Below, piece by piece: positions 14,254 to 22,795 of a stretch of 64,000 nt of DNA (the first letter of the stretch is position 1; each line of letters starts with the position of its first letter). Position numbers and translations under genes: made by a program. Location: the NCBI RefSeq assembly GCF_003966125.1, contig NZ_RXMA01000001.1, positions 1-64,000 of the forward strand, given 5' to 3'. A model generated the notes under the pieces. That model was not told the origin of the DNA. It saw nothing but the letters and a program-made list of their open reading frames with translations, and did not search any database. Source of the DNA: Azospirillum griseum. Lineage in GTDB: Bacteria; Pseudomonadota; Alphaproteobacteria; Azospirillales; Azospirillaceae.

Positions 14254-14944
14254 TGATCGCCCCAGCCCCAACCGGCAGCGTGCAGCGGAACTGCTGCGCA
14301 AGCTGCGCACCATCACGGTCGAGGCCGGTGCCACGGAGGCCGAGGCCCTGACCGCCGCCACCAAGGCCCGGCAGACCGCAACCGAACACGACCTGTCGCT
14401 TGATGAGGATCCAATCGTTGAGGTGCGCATCCCGATTGACCGCGCGCGCCTTCGCCCCATCGATCGGCTTTGGCCCGCCATCGGTGCGTTTACACAGGTC
14501 TCGGTGATCCTGATCCAGGCGCAATCCCTTGAGGTTGTCTATGCGGGTCGGGCGGCGGACACGTTGCTGGCCGAATGGCTGCACGCGCTGTTGACCCGTC
14601 ACATCGCCCGCGCGTTGGCCGACTTCAAACTCCGGCCGGACTACCGGCGGCGCAAGCCCAACCGTCGCCGCGTCGCCGCCGCCGCCTTTGTCGAGTCCAT
14701 GACGCTGACCCTCTGCACGAAGCTGTGCGCGCTTCAATCGGCCGACGCCCGCGCCAAGGCCGCAGCGGCGGAACGCTGGATCGCCGATCGCTATCAGAAC
14801 CTGTCAAGCGTCCGCGCGCCCACTGTCCAGGACAGCCGCGTCGACGCCGCCCGCCTTGCTGGCCACCAGGCCGCCCGGGGTGTGCCCATCAGCCCCCCGG
14901 TGACAAACGCGTCCGTCCCACTCCTGCCAGGGAGCCAAGCATGA
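14246..14944 (+). CDS. DUF2786-domain phage-type protein
   Basis: This is a 232-aa protein. The N-terminal 50 residues (RAAELLRKLRTITVEAGATEAEALTAATKARQTATEHDL) match the DUF2786 pattern: two helices around an NEAEA-like centre, common in phage and mobile-element proteins of unknown function. The remainder (about 60-185) forms a second domain with basic helices (YRRRKPNRRRVAAAAFVESM) that could touch nucleic acid. It overlaps the next gene by the four bases ATGA, so translation is probably coupled. The family assignment is fairly secure; the role is unknown. Confidence 0.75.
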   Translation: MADDRPSPNRQRAAELLRKLRTITVEAGATEAEALTAATKARQTATEHDLSLDEDPIVEVRIPIDRARLRPIDRLWPAIGAFTQVSVILIQAQSLEVVYAGRAADTLLAEWLHALLTRHIARALADFKLRPDYRRRKPNRRRVAAAAFVESMTLTLCTKLCALQSADARAKAAAAERWIADRYQNLSSVRAPTVQDSRVDAARLAGHQAARGVPISPPVTNASVPLLPGSQA

Positions 14945-15432
14945 TTTCCGTAAAAGGCATCGTTCCCACAAGCCCCCCAGAATCCAAGCTCGACCGGATC
15001 ATGGGCTGCGTCCGCAAGACGGCGGCCAAGACCACAACCGCCACGATCACCCTGCGTCACACCGGCATGCCCGCCCGCCGGACGACGATGAGCCTGGACA
15101 CGCCTTCCTGGCGTCTTCTGGATCACATCGCCCAGATTGAGGGATTGGAGCACCGTGACGCCCTGATCAGCCGGATCGAAGCCGCGTTCTACGGCCGCGA
15201 CATCCCCCTGACCCACTTGGTCAGGGAGTTCCTGTTAACCTGGTGCGCGGAAGACATCCTCCTCGACATCGATGCCGCCACCAAAGGGGGGCTTGCCGAA
15301 TGGCACGCCGAGGAAGCCCGCCGGGCAGAGGACACGGCGAAGGATTCACCGCTGCCGCTTCAACGCAGCCGCCTTCGCAACGCCGCCAGGATGCATCGAC
15401 AAAGCGCCGCTTTGGCGCTCAAGGACCTGTAA
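14941..15432 (+). CDS. hypothetical protein with ribbon-helix-helix-like segment
   Basis: This 163-aa protein starts at the ATG at 14941, which overlaps the previous stop as ATGA. Residues about 33-85 (TITLRHTGMPARRTTMSLDTPSWRLLDHIAQIEGLEHRDALISRI) read like a ribbon-helix-helix DNA-binding unit: a short strand followed by two helices. The C-terminus is helical and ends with a basic RSRLRNAARMHRQSAA stretch. In the integrase operon such a protein may help recombination directionality or autoregulation, but this is speculative. Confidence 0.55.
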   Translation: MISVKGIVPTSPPESKLDRIMGCVRKTAAKTTTATITLRHTGMPARRTTMSLDTPSWRLLDHIAQIEGLEHRDALISRIEAAFYGRDIPLTHLVREFLLTWCAEDILLDIDAATKGGLAEWHAEEARRAEDTAKDSPLPLQRSRLRNAARMHRQSAALALKDL

Positions 15433-15449
15433 GCGGAAGGGCTGTGACA

Positions 15450-15794
15450 ATGACACATCCGCGAGTCGCATCCGATCCGGATCTTGCCCCGACCATCGGG
15501 ATCGAGCGCGCCGTAACCGTGGGCAAGGCGGCGTTGGAAATGGGGGCCGACCCCGCGACCGTGCGACGCCTGCTGAAGGAAGATGAACTGCGCGGATATC
15601 GCCTTGGGAAACGCGGCGTTCGGATTTACGTCTCGTCGATCCAAGCGTATCAGGAACGGCAGAAGCTGGGTCAGAAGACCAAAAGCAGCGCCAGATCCAC
15701 ACCCATCGTGAAGCGCGTCGCGACACCGGCCCACCGCGAAGCCGTTGCCACATTGGCGGAGCTTGGCATCCTTAGGCCGTCTCCGCACAGGTGA
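15450..15794 (+). CDS. excisionase-like helix-turn-helix protein
   Basis: This 114-aa protein starts at the ATG at 15450; upstream codons in the frame overlap the previous gene and look non-coding. Residues about 22-65 (VTVGKAALEMGADPATVRRLL, then LRGYRLGKRGVRIYVSSIQAY) match the winged HTH of MerR/excisionase-type proteins (HTH_17), which bind att DNA and set the direction of recombination. It ends ten bases before the integrase start, the usual place for an excisionase. The assignment rests on pattern and context. Confidence 0.7.
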   Translation: MTHPRVASDPDLAPTIGIERAVTVGKAALEMGADPATVRRLLKEDELRGYRLGKRGVRIYVSSIQAYQERQKLGQKTKSSARSTPIVKRVATPAHREAVATLAELGILRPSPHR

Positions 15795-15803
15795 ACCAGA
15801 GCG

Positions 15804-17123
15804 ATGACCATTTTCTTCGACCCGGCCCGCAACCGCTGGCGGTATGACTTCCGCGTGAATGGCACACGCCACCACGGCTATTGCGTTGATCCAGACACCG
15901 GCCAACCAGCCGCGAACAAGACCGAGGCGCGCAAGATTGAAGCGGTTCTGCGTGCCTCTGCGCTGACGGAAAAAGCCGCCCCAGTCGCACCAACGGCTTT
16001 CACGGTCGCTCAGATGTTCGCCGCCTATGCCACACGCAAACAGGGGCTGAAGGATTGGGCAAACAAGCGGGTCTACGTCGCCGAGCTGATCCACTTCTTC
16101 GGATCCGACACCCCAATCACAGAACTGTCCGAACAACGGGTGTGGGATTACATCGCATGGGCACGTACCCAGCCGATCCTGATCTACAAGGGCGGCCCCC
16201 GTGCACGCACACCCGAAGAACGGGCCAAGCATTATCACCCGACCGACCGATGCCGCGCCGACGGCACCATCAACCGCTATCTGGTCTCGTTGAGCGAGGC
16301 CCTGAAAATCGCCCACACGCTACGGGACGCCAGTGGCCGCCCAGTGCTGCCTGAGAAACCCACGGTGCCAAAGCTGGCCGAGGCTCAGCACCTTCCCCGG
16401 CCGGTCTCAGACGAGGATTTGTCCGCCATCGTGGCGGCAGCGCCGCAGCATCTCGCAGACGGCATCCTGCTGGCCCGCCTGATGGGATTCAGGAAAGCCG
16501 AGGTGTTTGGCCTCACCATTGACCAAGTGGACATCAAGAACCGTGGCGTGTGGCTGGAGGCCAACGCGACGAAGGGCAAACGGGCGGAGTTCATCCCAGC
16601 GAACCCCGAGGCGCTGGAACTGCTGACGCGTCTGGTCGGCCAGGCGCGCCGATGGAAGGTCAGGCACCTCCTCACCTACCAGCACGGCGAGAAGGGAGAA
16701 CGGCGTCCTGTAAAGAACCCAAAACGAGCATGGCGCACCGCGCTCGACAAGCTCGGGCTGGAGCACCGGTTCCATGACACCAAAGCCAGCTTCGTGACCG
16801 CCGTGGCGCATGTGGCGACGGCTGCGGTCACGCAGCAGCTCGCCCGCCATAAGAACTATGAGACGACCAGGCGCTATCTGAAGGTCGCCGATGAGGCTGC
16901 GCGCCAGGCGATGGAACAGGCGACGATGACCAGCTTGCGTGTGGGAAATGGCTCGACTTCCACACAGGAATTCCACACGCAAGGCACCACACACGATGAT
17001 CAGGCCATTGATGCAGGCAACAAAAAAGCCTTGGAACCGTTGGGTTCCAAGGCTTTTCCGCTCTGTTCGGAACTGGTCGGAGCGACAGGATTCGAACCTG
17101 CGACCCCCAGACCCCCAGTCTGA
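15804..17123 (+). CDS. tyrosine recombinase (phage/ICE-type integrase)
   Basis: This 439-aa integrase has a core-binding region at about 65-200 and a catalytic domain at about 200-365. Catalytic residues visible are Arg230 (LMGFRKAEVFGL), His324 (FHDTKASF), His349 (LARHKNYETT) and nucleophile Tyr358 (RRYLKV). The usual HxxR motif reads HDTK, so its second arginine is a lysine (327). The last 16 codons (from residue 424) lie inside tRNA-Pro and read GATGFEPATP, a familiar tail for integrases whose gene borders a tRNA att site. The stop codon is therefore supplied by the integrated junction. The element extends left from here; no second att copy is visible in this window. Confidence 0.9.
   Translation: MTIFFDPARNRWRYDFRVNGTRHHGYCVDPDTGQPAANKTEARKIEAVLRASALTEKAAPVAPTAFTVAQMFAAYATRKQGLKDWANKRVYVAELIHFFGSDTPITELSEQRVWDYIAWARTQPILIYKGGPRARTPEERAKHYHPTDRCRADGTINRYLVSLSEALKIAHTLRDASGRPVLPEKPTVPKLAEAQHLPRPVSDEDLSAIVAAAPQHLADGILLARLMGFRKAEVFGLTIDQVDIKNRGVWLEANATKGKRAEFIPANPEALELLTRLVGQARRWKVRHLLTYQHGEKGERRPVKNPKRAWRTALDKLGLEHRFHDTKASFVTAVAHVATAAVTQQLARHKNYETTRRYLKVADEAARQAMEQATMTSLRVGNGSTSTQEFHTQGTTHDDQAIDAGNKKALEPLGSKAFPLCSELVGATGFEPATPRPPV
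17020..17057 (-). terminator. intrinsic terminator downstream of tRNA-Pro
   Basis: A perfect 15-bp stem (17024-17038 with 17043-17057) with a 4-base loop is followed by six T residues on the - strand, 17 bases after the tRNA 3' end. It lies inside the 3' end of the integrase frame on the opposite strand, so the integrase gene carries the tRNA terminator. Confidence 0.85.
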
Positions 17124-17150
17124 TGCGCTACCAGGCTGCGCTACGCTCCG
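17074..17150 (-). tRNA. tRNA-Pro (anticodon GGG)
   Basis: This is a 77-base cloverleaf with an encoded CCA end. The acceptor stem pairs CGGAGCG with CGCTCCG, and the T arm contains GGTTCGAATCC. The anticodon stem TCAGA/TCTGG encloses the loop CTGGGGG, giving anticodon GGG. The integrase frame on the other strand runs into it, so its 3' part is the likely attachment site of the element at 5.8-17.07 kb. Confidence 0.96.
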
Positions 17151-17235
17151 TCATTGCCACCGCGAGTGCGCTGCGGTGCAGTTCCGAACGGGAGCCGGAC
17201 TATAGCCAGAGCGATTTTCCGATGCAACCCTTCGA

Positions 17236-17775
17236 TTACGGATTTTCGCTCTTTTTTTCATCGCGCCCGGCGAGCCGCGCCAAGGCACCGCGCAGCGATT
17301 TCAGCTCGTCCAGCACGATCATCAGATCATGGCGCAGATCGCTGGGCAGGCCGGGCGGTTCATCGGCCGCCAGCGCGTCCGGCGGGTCCGCGTCATCGTC
17401 GGCGGTGTCGGACTCGCAGAGGGTTGATTCGGCAGCCCCACCCTCCCCCGCCGCGTCGCGCGCCGTCGGCTCCGCCCCCGAATCCAACGCCACATCGTCC
17501 GGCGTTGCGGTCCCGCTGGCCAGCGGGGGACCGACCAAGCGGCCTTCGCGCAGCGCGCGTTGCGCGCCCTTGATGGTGTAGCGCTCTTCATAGAGCAGCG
17601 CCTGGATGCGGCGCAGCAGCTCCACATCCTCGGGCCGGTAATAACGGCGGCCACCGCCGCGCTTCAGCGGGCGGATTTGCGGGAATTTGGTTTCCCAAAA
17701 ACGCAGGACGTGCTGCGGCACGTTCAGGTCGGTGGCAACCTCGCTGATGGTGCGAAAGGCGTTGGCCGATTTCAT
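17236..17775 (-). CDS. MerR-family transcriptional regulator
   Basis: This 179-aa protein has an N-terminal MerR winged helix (residues 8-75: [27 protein letters not shown], then [12 protein letters not shown]). An acidic, proline-rich linker and a short C-terminal helix ([17 protein letters not shown]) that may dimerise follow. There are no metal-binding cysteines of the sensor type, so the signal is unknown. It lies just downstream of ihfA, the usual place for this orphan MerR gene in alphaproteobacteria, which marks the return to core chromosome beyond the element. Confidence 0.88.
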   Translation of the reverse strand: MKSANAFRTISEVATDLNVPQHVLRFWETKFPQIRPLKRGGGRRYYRPEDVELLRRIQALLYEERYTIKGAQRALREGRLVGPPLASGTATPDDVALDSGAEPTARDAAGEGGAAESTLCESDTADDDADPPDALAADEPPGLPSDLRHDLMIVLDELKSLRGALARLAGRDEKKSENP

Positions 17776-17821
17776 CGCGCGGTCCCTGTGGCGCGATCAC
17801 GGGCCGGGAGCCATCGGGCGG

Positions 17822-18148
17822 TCACGCCCGCGCGTTGGCGGCGTCCACCGCGTCCTGCACCTCGTTGATGCGGTTCTTCAGCACATGGCTGGCGCGGAAC
17901 ACCAGCACCCGGCGCGGCAGGATCGGCACCTCTTCCCCGGTCTTCGGGTTGCGGCCGACGCGTTCGCCCTTCTGTCGGACCTGGAAGCTGCCGAAGGAGG
18001 AGATTTTCACCATCTCGCCACGCGCGAGCGCGTCGGAGATTTCATCGAGAACGGTTTCCACCAGATCGGCGGATTCGTTGCGCGACAAACCGACTTCCTG
18101 ATAGACGGCTTCGCTGAGTTGGGCGCGCGTGACGGTGTTCTGGGTCAT
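17822..18148 (-). CDS. ihfA: integration host factor subunit alpha
   Basis: This 108-aa DNA-bending protein pairs with IhfB. The HU/IHF fold is complete: [20 protein letters not shown] at the N-terminus, the [15 protein letters not shown] signature at about 44-58, and the beta-arm [12 protein letters not shown] with the intercalating proline at about 66-77. The alpha type is favoured by this signature and by the neighbouring MerR gene. IHF also serves site-specific recombination, which may matter for the element next door. Confidence 0.94.
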   Translation of the reverse strand: MTQNTVTRAQLSEAVYQEVGLSRNESADLVETVLDEISDALARGEMVKISSFGSFQVRQKGERVGRNPKTGEEVPILPRRVLVFRASHVLKNRINEVQDAVDAANARA

Positions 18149-18293
18149 GGCTCGTCTCCCCCCGCAACCAGTGGGAAAGACGGTAATCCGACCGCAGAAG
18201 GTCCGTCAATTCAAAAGCTTGGCAGGGGCTTAGGCAGCGCCACTCTCGCAACGCAGCAATCCGTCGGCGTATGCAAAAGGACCAAGCGGCCCC

Positions 18294-19265
18294 TTACCAA
18301 CGGATCAGCGCCGATCCCCAGGTCAAGCCACCGCCGATGGCCTCCATCAGCACCAGATCGCCGCGCTGGATGCGGCCATCGGCCACCGCCTCGCCAAAGG
18401 CCAAGGGAATCGACGCGGCGGACGTGTTGCCATGGCGATCCACCGTCAGCACCACCTTTTCCGGCGGCAGCTTCATCTTGCGGGCCAGCCCGTCGATGAT
18501 GCGGCGGTTGGCCTGGTGCGGAACCATCCAATCGATGTCGGTCGATTCCAGACCGTTGGCGGCCAGCGCCTCTTCCACCACACCCGACAGCTTGGTGACG
18601 GCGTGGCGGAAAATCTCCTGCCCGTGCATCCGCACATGGCCGACGGTCTGGGTGGAGGACGGGCCGCCATCGACGTACAACAGATCATACTGCGTGCCAT
18701 CGGAATGGAGATGGGTGGACAGCACGCCCCGGTCGCTCGAATCGCCCTTGCCGTCATAGCCTTCCAGCACCACCGCCCCGGCCCCGTCGCCGAACAGGAC
18801 GCAGGTGGTGCGGTCGTTCCAATCCAGGATGCGCGAAAAGGTTTCGGCCCCGATGACCAGCGCCCGCCGGGCCTGCCCACCGCGAATCATGTTGTCGGCC
18901 ACCGACAGGGCATAGACGAATCCGGCGCACACCGCCTGGATGTCCAACGCAAACCCGCCCGTGCCCAACGCGGCCTGCACCTTGGTCGCGGTGGCCGGAA
19001 AGGTGTTGTCGGGGGTGGTGGTGGCCAGCACGATGCAGTCGATGCTGCTGGCCGCGATCCCGGCATGGTCGAGCGCGCGCTTGGCGGCCCCGATGGCCAG
19101 ATCGGAGGTCAGTTCGCCATCAGCGGCCAGATGGCGGGATTTGATTCCGGTGCGCTGGACGATCCACTCATCGGTGGTGTCCACGCGGCGTTCCAGATCC
19201 TGGTTGGTGACAACGTTGGCCGGCAGATAGGTGCCACAGCCCAGAACTCGGGAACGCTTGACCAT
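18294..19265 (-). CDS. fabH: beta-ketoacyl-ACP synthase III
   Basis: This 323-aa thiolase-fold enzyme condenses acetyl-CoA with malonyl-ACP to start fatty acid synthesis. The catalytic triad is present: Cys113 ([10 protein letters not shown]), His250 (MVPHQANRR) and Asn280 ([10 protein letters not shown]). The length is normal. It follows plsX with a four-base gap, so the two are probably translated from one message, linking initiation of fatty acid synthesis with phospholipid synthesis. Confidence 0.97.
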   Translation of the reverse strand: MVKRSRVLGCGTYLPANVVTNQDLERRVDTTDEWIVQRTGIKSRHLAADGELTSDLAIGAAKRALDHAGIAASSIDCIVLATTTPDNTFPATATKVQAALGTGGFALDIQAVCAGFVYALSVADNMIRGGQARRALVIGAETFSRILDWNDRTTCVLFGDGAGAVVLEGYDGKGDSSDRGVLSTHLHSDGTQYDLLYVDGGPSSTQTVGHVRMHGQEIFRHAVTKLSGVVEEALAANGLESTDIDWMVPHQANRRIIDGLARKMKLPPEKVVLTVDRHGNTSAASIPLAFGEAVADGRIQRGDLVLMEAIGGGLTWGSALIRW

Positions 19266-19269
19266 GATA

Positions 19270-20322
19270 TCAGCCCGCCGCCGCCTTGGTGTCGGGAAGA
19301 GTCGGCGCGTCGGCGACGCGGCTCATCTCTTCCTTGATGCGCTCGTTGAACCCGTGCGCCGCCAGATTGATCGCGACGGCGACCGCGTTGGCAAAGCCCA
19401 GGGCGTCGGTGCCGCCATGGCTTTTCACGCACACGCCGCGCAAACCCAGGAACATCGCGCCGTTGTACCGGCGCGGATCGATGCGCTGCTTGAACCGTTT
19501 GAAGGCCCCGCGCGCCAGCAGATAGCCGATGCGCGCCAGCAGCGAGGATTCGAAGGTCCGCCGCAGGAACTCGGCGAACAGCTTGGCCGTGCCCTCGGCG
19601 GTCTTCAGCGCGACGTTGCCGGTGAAACCGTCGGTCACGATGACGTCGACGGTCCCCAGACCAATGTCGTTGCCTTCGACAAAACCGTGGAAGCGGCCCG
19701 GCAGCGGCATGTCGCGCAGCGTCGCCGCCGCCGACCGCACCACCTCGTTGCCCTTCATGTCTTCCGAACCGATGTTCAGGACACCGATGCTCGGTTCCGG
19801 CAGCCCCAGCACGGCGCGGGCGAAGACAGCGCCCATGACCGCGAACTGGACGAGATTTTCCGGCTGGCATTCGGCGTTCGCGCCGAGATCCAGCATCACG
19901 CTCTCGCCCCGCTGGGTCGGGAAGAACGACGCAATCGCCGGCCGGTCAACACCGGGCAGCGTCTTGAGCACGAACTTCGCCATCGCCATCAGGGCACCGG
20001 TGTTCCCCGCCGACACGACGCAGGCCGCCTGCCCGTTCGCCACCGCATCGATGGCGAGCCGCATGCTGGATTGGCGTCCGGCGCGCAGGGCAACCGCTGG
20101 TTTGGCGTCCCCAGCCACCGCATCGGGCGTGTGGCGGATCTCCGCAACCGCCTTCAGCGCGGGCCGCTGCGCCAGCAGCGGCTCGATTCGCTGGGAATCG
20201 CCAAACAGCAGAAAGGCCACGTCGGGATGACGTTCCCGCGCGATGTCCGCCCCGGCGATCACCATGTCGGGACCAAGGTCCCCGCCCATGGCGTCCAGGG
20301 CAATGGTCAGGCGCTGGCTCAC
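19270..20322 (-). CDS. plsX: phosphate acyltransferase PlsX
   Basis: This 350-aa enzyme makes acyl-phosphate from acyl-ACP for the first step of glycerophospholipid synthesis. The N-terminus ([20 protein letters not shown]) and the internal [16 protein letters not shown] and [12 protein letters not shown] blocks are diagnostic. It sits between rpmF and fabH, the standard order in proteobacteria. Confidence 0.96.
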   Translation of the reverse strand: MSQRLTIALDAMGGDLGPDMVIAGADIARERHPDVAFLLFGDSQRIEPLLAQRPALKAVAEIRHTPDAVAGDAKPAVALRAGRQSSMRLAIDAVANGQAACVVSAGNTGALMAMAKFVLKTLPGVDRPAIASFFPTQRGESVMLDLGANAECQPENLVQFAVMGAVFARAVLGLPEPSIGVLNIGSEDMKGNEVVRSAAATLRDMPLPGRFHGFVEGNDIGLGTVDVIVTDGFTGNVALKTAEGTAKLFAEFLRRTFESSLLARIGYLLARGAFKRFKQRIDPRRYNGAMFLGLRGVCVKSHGGTDALGFANAVAVAINLAAHGFNERIKEEMSRVADAPTLPDTKAAAG

Positions 20323-20392
20323 CGCGAACGAACTCCCCGGTTAGGACGGCGCACGCCCTGGAACATCATGACCCCATGCCACGCGTTGGAAA

Positions 20393-20581
20393 TCAGGCAG
20401 CGGTCGCGCCGCTCTGAACCACTTCGCGCTGGTCGTAATGGCCGCAAGACCCGCAGACGTGGTGCGGACGCTTCAGTTCGCCGCAGTTCTTGCACTCGGC
20501 GTAGGACGAGGTCGGCAGCGCGTGGTGCGAACGACGCATGTTGCGACGCGACTTGGAGGTCTTCTTCTTCGGAACAGCCAT
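20393..20581 (-). CDS. rpmF: 50S ribosomal protein L32
   Basis: This 62-aa protein starts at the ATG at 20581 ([20 protein letters not shown]); a longer frame upstream is not used. Two CxxC pairs (CKNC and CGSC) form the zinc site seen in many L32 proteins. It is followed by plsX and preceded by the yceD-like gene, the usual arrangement. Confidence 0.95.
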   Translation of the reverse strand: MAVPKKKTSKSRRNMRRSHHALPTSSYAECKNCGELKRPHHVCGSCGHYDQREVVQSGATAA

Positions 20582-20734
20582 GACCGTGAACTCTCTTGAA
20601 GGTAAAAGGCGGCCCGAACAGGGGCCGTCCAACGCGAGCGGCATTCAATAAGGCAAATGCCACCAAAGGGCAAGCGCGAACAACCCGGATGACCTGCGGG
20701 CGATGCTGGTCGGCATCGCGTCCGCAACATCCGA

Positions 20735-21331
20735 TCATTCGCGCGGTTTCAACCGTTGCAAGGCGGCGAAAGGGTTGGGTTTTTCCGGTTCTTCCGGGGC
20801 CACCTCCTCCTCATCCTCCAGCGGGCCGTCGTCGAATCCCTCGAACACCGCGCCATCGACCTGCGGGTAGGGATCCAGCGCCAGGGACAGATGTTGCGCG
20901 GTCAATTCGCCGATGTCGATGCGGTTGTTGTCCATCGGTTCGGGCGATTCGGCGTCCGACAGGGTGGGGTCGAGGTCGATTTCCGATCCCGGATCCTCGA
21001 TCAGCGATTCCGGGGCGAACAGCGCCTCAAACTCCTCCTCGACATGGGCCGGGACCGAGTCCAACGTGATGATGCAGGTCTGGACCACATCGGCCTCCAG
21101 CCGTCCGGCCACCCGGATCATCGTGCCGCCGCGTGTGGCGCGCAGCCGGATGGTGGCGGTCAGCCGTTCGATCGACTCCAGCTCGAACCGGTCGGCCAGG
21201 GCCTTGCGCTCCGCCTCGGTGGCTTCGATCACCTCGGTCATCGGGGCGCGGCGCACGGTGTCGGCGTTGATCTTGCGGGAAAATTCCGGCGCGGAATCCG
21301 GTGCGTGGCTGGGGGCGCTGGGTTCGGTCAT
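20735..21331 (-). CDS. YceD family (DUF177) protein
   Basis: This 198-aa protein belongs to the family linked to 23S rRNA accumulation in E. coli and plants. The central block (IRLRATRGGTMIRVAGRLEADVVQTCIITLDSVPAHVEEEF) carries the single conserved Cys and the VPAHVEE pattern. The C-terminus is acidic (DDGPLEDEEEVAPEE), then ends NPFAALQRLK. Its place just upstream of rpmF is conserved and supports a ribosome-assembly role. Confidence 0.87.
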   Translation of the reverse strand: MTEPSAPSHAPDSAPEFSRKINADTVRRAPMTEVIEATEAERKALADRFELESIERLTATIRLRATRGGTMIRVAGRLEADVVQTCIITLDSVPAHVEEEFEALFAPESLIEDPGSEIDLDPTLSDAESPEPMDNNRIDIGELTAQHLSLALDPYPQVDGAVFEGFDDGPLEDEEEVAPEEPEKPNPFAALQRLKPRE

Positions 21332-21490
21332 GGCGGAGTCGTCCTTGGAAACCTCATCCGCCGCGCGCCCGCGCGCCGTGGAACGACTCGGGGGCGCAGC
21401 GGCTCAAACAGTGACATGCCGCCCCCGGCGGCGAAAGGCAAGGGCAGCGTGCGCGGACCGTGCGCCGCATGGCCCGCTGTCAGAAAACCC

Positions 21491-22084
21491 TTACACCCCG
21501 TCCACCACCAACCCCGAAATGTCCGTGGGAAAGGCCAGCCGCCCAATCAGCAGCGTGTCGAGTGTCTGGACATCCAACCCATCGGCGGCCTTGCGGACAT
21601 AGGCGGCCAAGGCGGTGAGGTGGGCGGAATCGGCGTTCTGCGCGGTCCCATAGACGTTGTTGTCCAAGGCGACCTCCAACCGGCGGTCATTCGAGTCGGA
21701 CAGCGCCTCGTCATACGCCTTGATCCGCCCGGCCATGCCGCGCGCCATCGTCTTCACCCGCCGCCCGATGCCACTGTCGCCGACGCCCATCTCCATCAGC
21801 GACTTTTCATAGTCATCAACCATCCGTTCATAAAGCCGCTGCGACAGCTTGGCCGCCCGCGCGCCCTGCCCCTTCAGCCGCCGCATGGTGAGGAAACAGT
21901 GCAGCGCCACCAGATCGAACCGGCCATCCAGCGTGTCCGGGACCCCAAGGTCGCGGTAGAACTCCACCCGGCGGGCCTGGGTCACGATGGCGGCGAACAG
22001 CCCATCCACGGGGCGGGCGGCGGTGGGCGCGCCAACTGCGGCAAACAGCCGCCCAAACAGACGGCCGAAGAGACTGACGGACAC
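21491..22084 (-). CDS. ubiquinol-cytochrome c chaperone (CBP3-like)
   Basis: This 197-aa protein starts at a GTG (22084, MSVSLFGRLFGRL); the frame continues upstream but overlaps the divergent bamE region and looks non-coding there. The body matches the CBP3/UQCC chaperone domain used in cytochrome bc1 assembly: ARRVEFYRDLGVPDTLDGRFDLVALHCFLTMRRL, then FEKSLMEMGVGD-like and NVYG segments. In alphaproteobacteria this gene lies beside yceD and divergent from bamE, as here. Confidence 0.87.
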   Translation of the reverse strand: MSVSLFGRLFGRLFAAVGAPTAARPVDGLFAAIVTQARRVEFYRDLGVPDTLDGRFDLVALHCFLTMRRLKGQGARAAKLSQRLYERMVDDYEKSLMEMGVGDSGIGRRVKTMARGMAGRIKAYDEALSDSNDRRLEVALDNNVYGTAQNADSAHLTALAAYVRKAADGLDVQTLDTLLIGRLAFPTDISGLVVDGV

Positions 22085-22225
22085 GGCGGGCACTTTCCTG
22101 GAGACTCGGAGTTTCGTTGACAGGACGAAGGGCCGAATGCGATGGTTCGGCCAGCGTGGAAGCGGCGGACGCGCCTGATGCCCCGTCGCCGTTCCGTAAC
22201 CGCTGGCCATCATAGCCTGAGCACC

Positions 22226-22711
22226 ATGACAATATCGATTCCTTCCGCGCTTCGTGCCGTCGCCCTGCTGGGGGCCGTGATTCTTCCCGGCTTGGCGGTG
22301 TCCGGCTGCACGCCGATCACCGCGCAACGCGGCAACCTGACCGACCCTGAACGCGTCGCGGAGCTTCAGCCCGGCCAGAGCCGTCGGGACGACGTTGCCG
22401 CCGTTCTGGGCACGCCGACCTCGGTCGGAACCTTCGATCCGAACGTCTGGTACTACATCGGGCAGAAGACCGAGAAGACCGCCTTCTTCGAGCCTGAGAT
22501 CGTGGAGCGCCGTGTGCTGATCGTGCGCTTCGATCAGGCCGGTGTCGTGCGCGAGATCAAGAAGCTCGACGAAACCAACGGCCAGAACATCGAAATGGTG
22601 GACCGCACCACCCCAACCGCTGGCCGCGAAATGACCTTCCTGGAGCAGATGATCGGCAACGTCGGTCGCTTCTCCGCCAAGGACAGCAAGAGCAAAGGCC
22701 CCGGTCGCTGA
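22226..22711 (+). CDS. bamE: outer membrane assembly lipoprotein BamE/OmlA
   Basis: This 161-aa lipoprotein starts at the ATG at 22226. It has a signal peptide ending in a lipobox (LAVSGC, Cys near residue 27). The BamE fold follows: RVAELQPGQSRRDDVAAVLGTPTSVGTFDPNVWYYI. It is a small subunit of the BAM complex at the inner leaflet of the outer membrane. It is divergent from the bc1 chaperone gene and followed by an intrinsic terminator. Confidence 0.92.
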   Translation: MTISIPSALRAVALLGAVILPGLAVSGCTPITAQRGNLTDPERVAELQPGQSRRDDVAAVLGTPTSVGTFDPNVWYYIGQKTEKTAFFEPEIVERRVLIVRFDQAGVVREIKKLDETNGQNIEMVDRTTPTAGREMTFLEQMIGNVGRFSAKDSKSKGPGR

Positions 22712-22738
22712 CCGGTTGAGCCGATCAAAACAGCCGAC

Positions 22739-22772
22739 AAAGGGCGGGACCCGCAAGGTTCCCGCCCTTTTT
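22739..22772. terminator. intrinsic terminator between bamE and hppA
   Basis: AAAGGGCGGGA (22739-22749) pairs with TCCCGCCCTTT (22760-22770), followed by TT on + and by a T-run on - formed by the A-tract. It can serve both convergent genes. Confidence 0.85.
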
Positions 22773-22795
22773 CATGCCCACGCACCCGATCCGGG

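Noticed and set aside
1..16000. A second copy of the tRNA-Pro 3' end as left attachment site
   Set aside because: I looked for GGTCGGAGCGACAGG and GATTCGAACC to the left and found none; the first seven bases of the window (GGTCGGA) are too short to count. The left border is therefore unknown and the CRISPR locus may or may not be part of the element.
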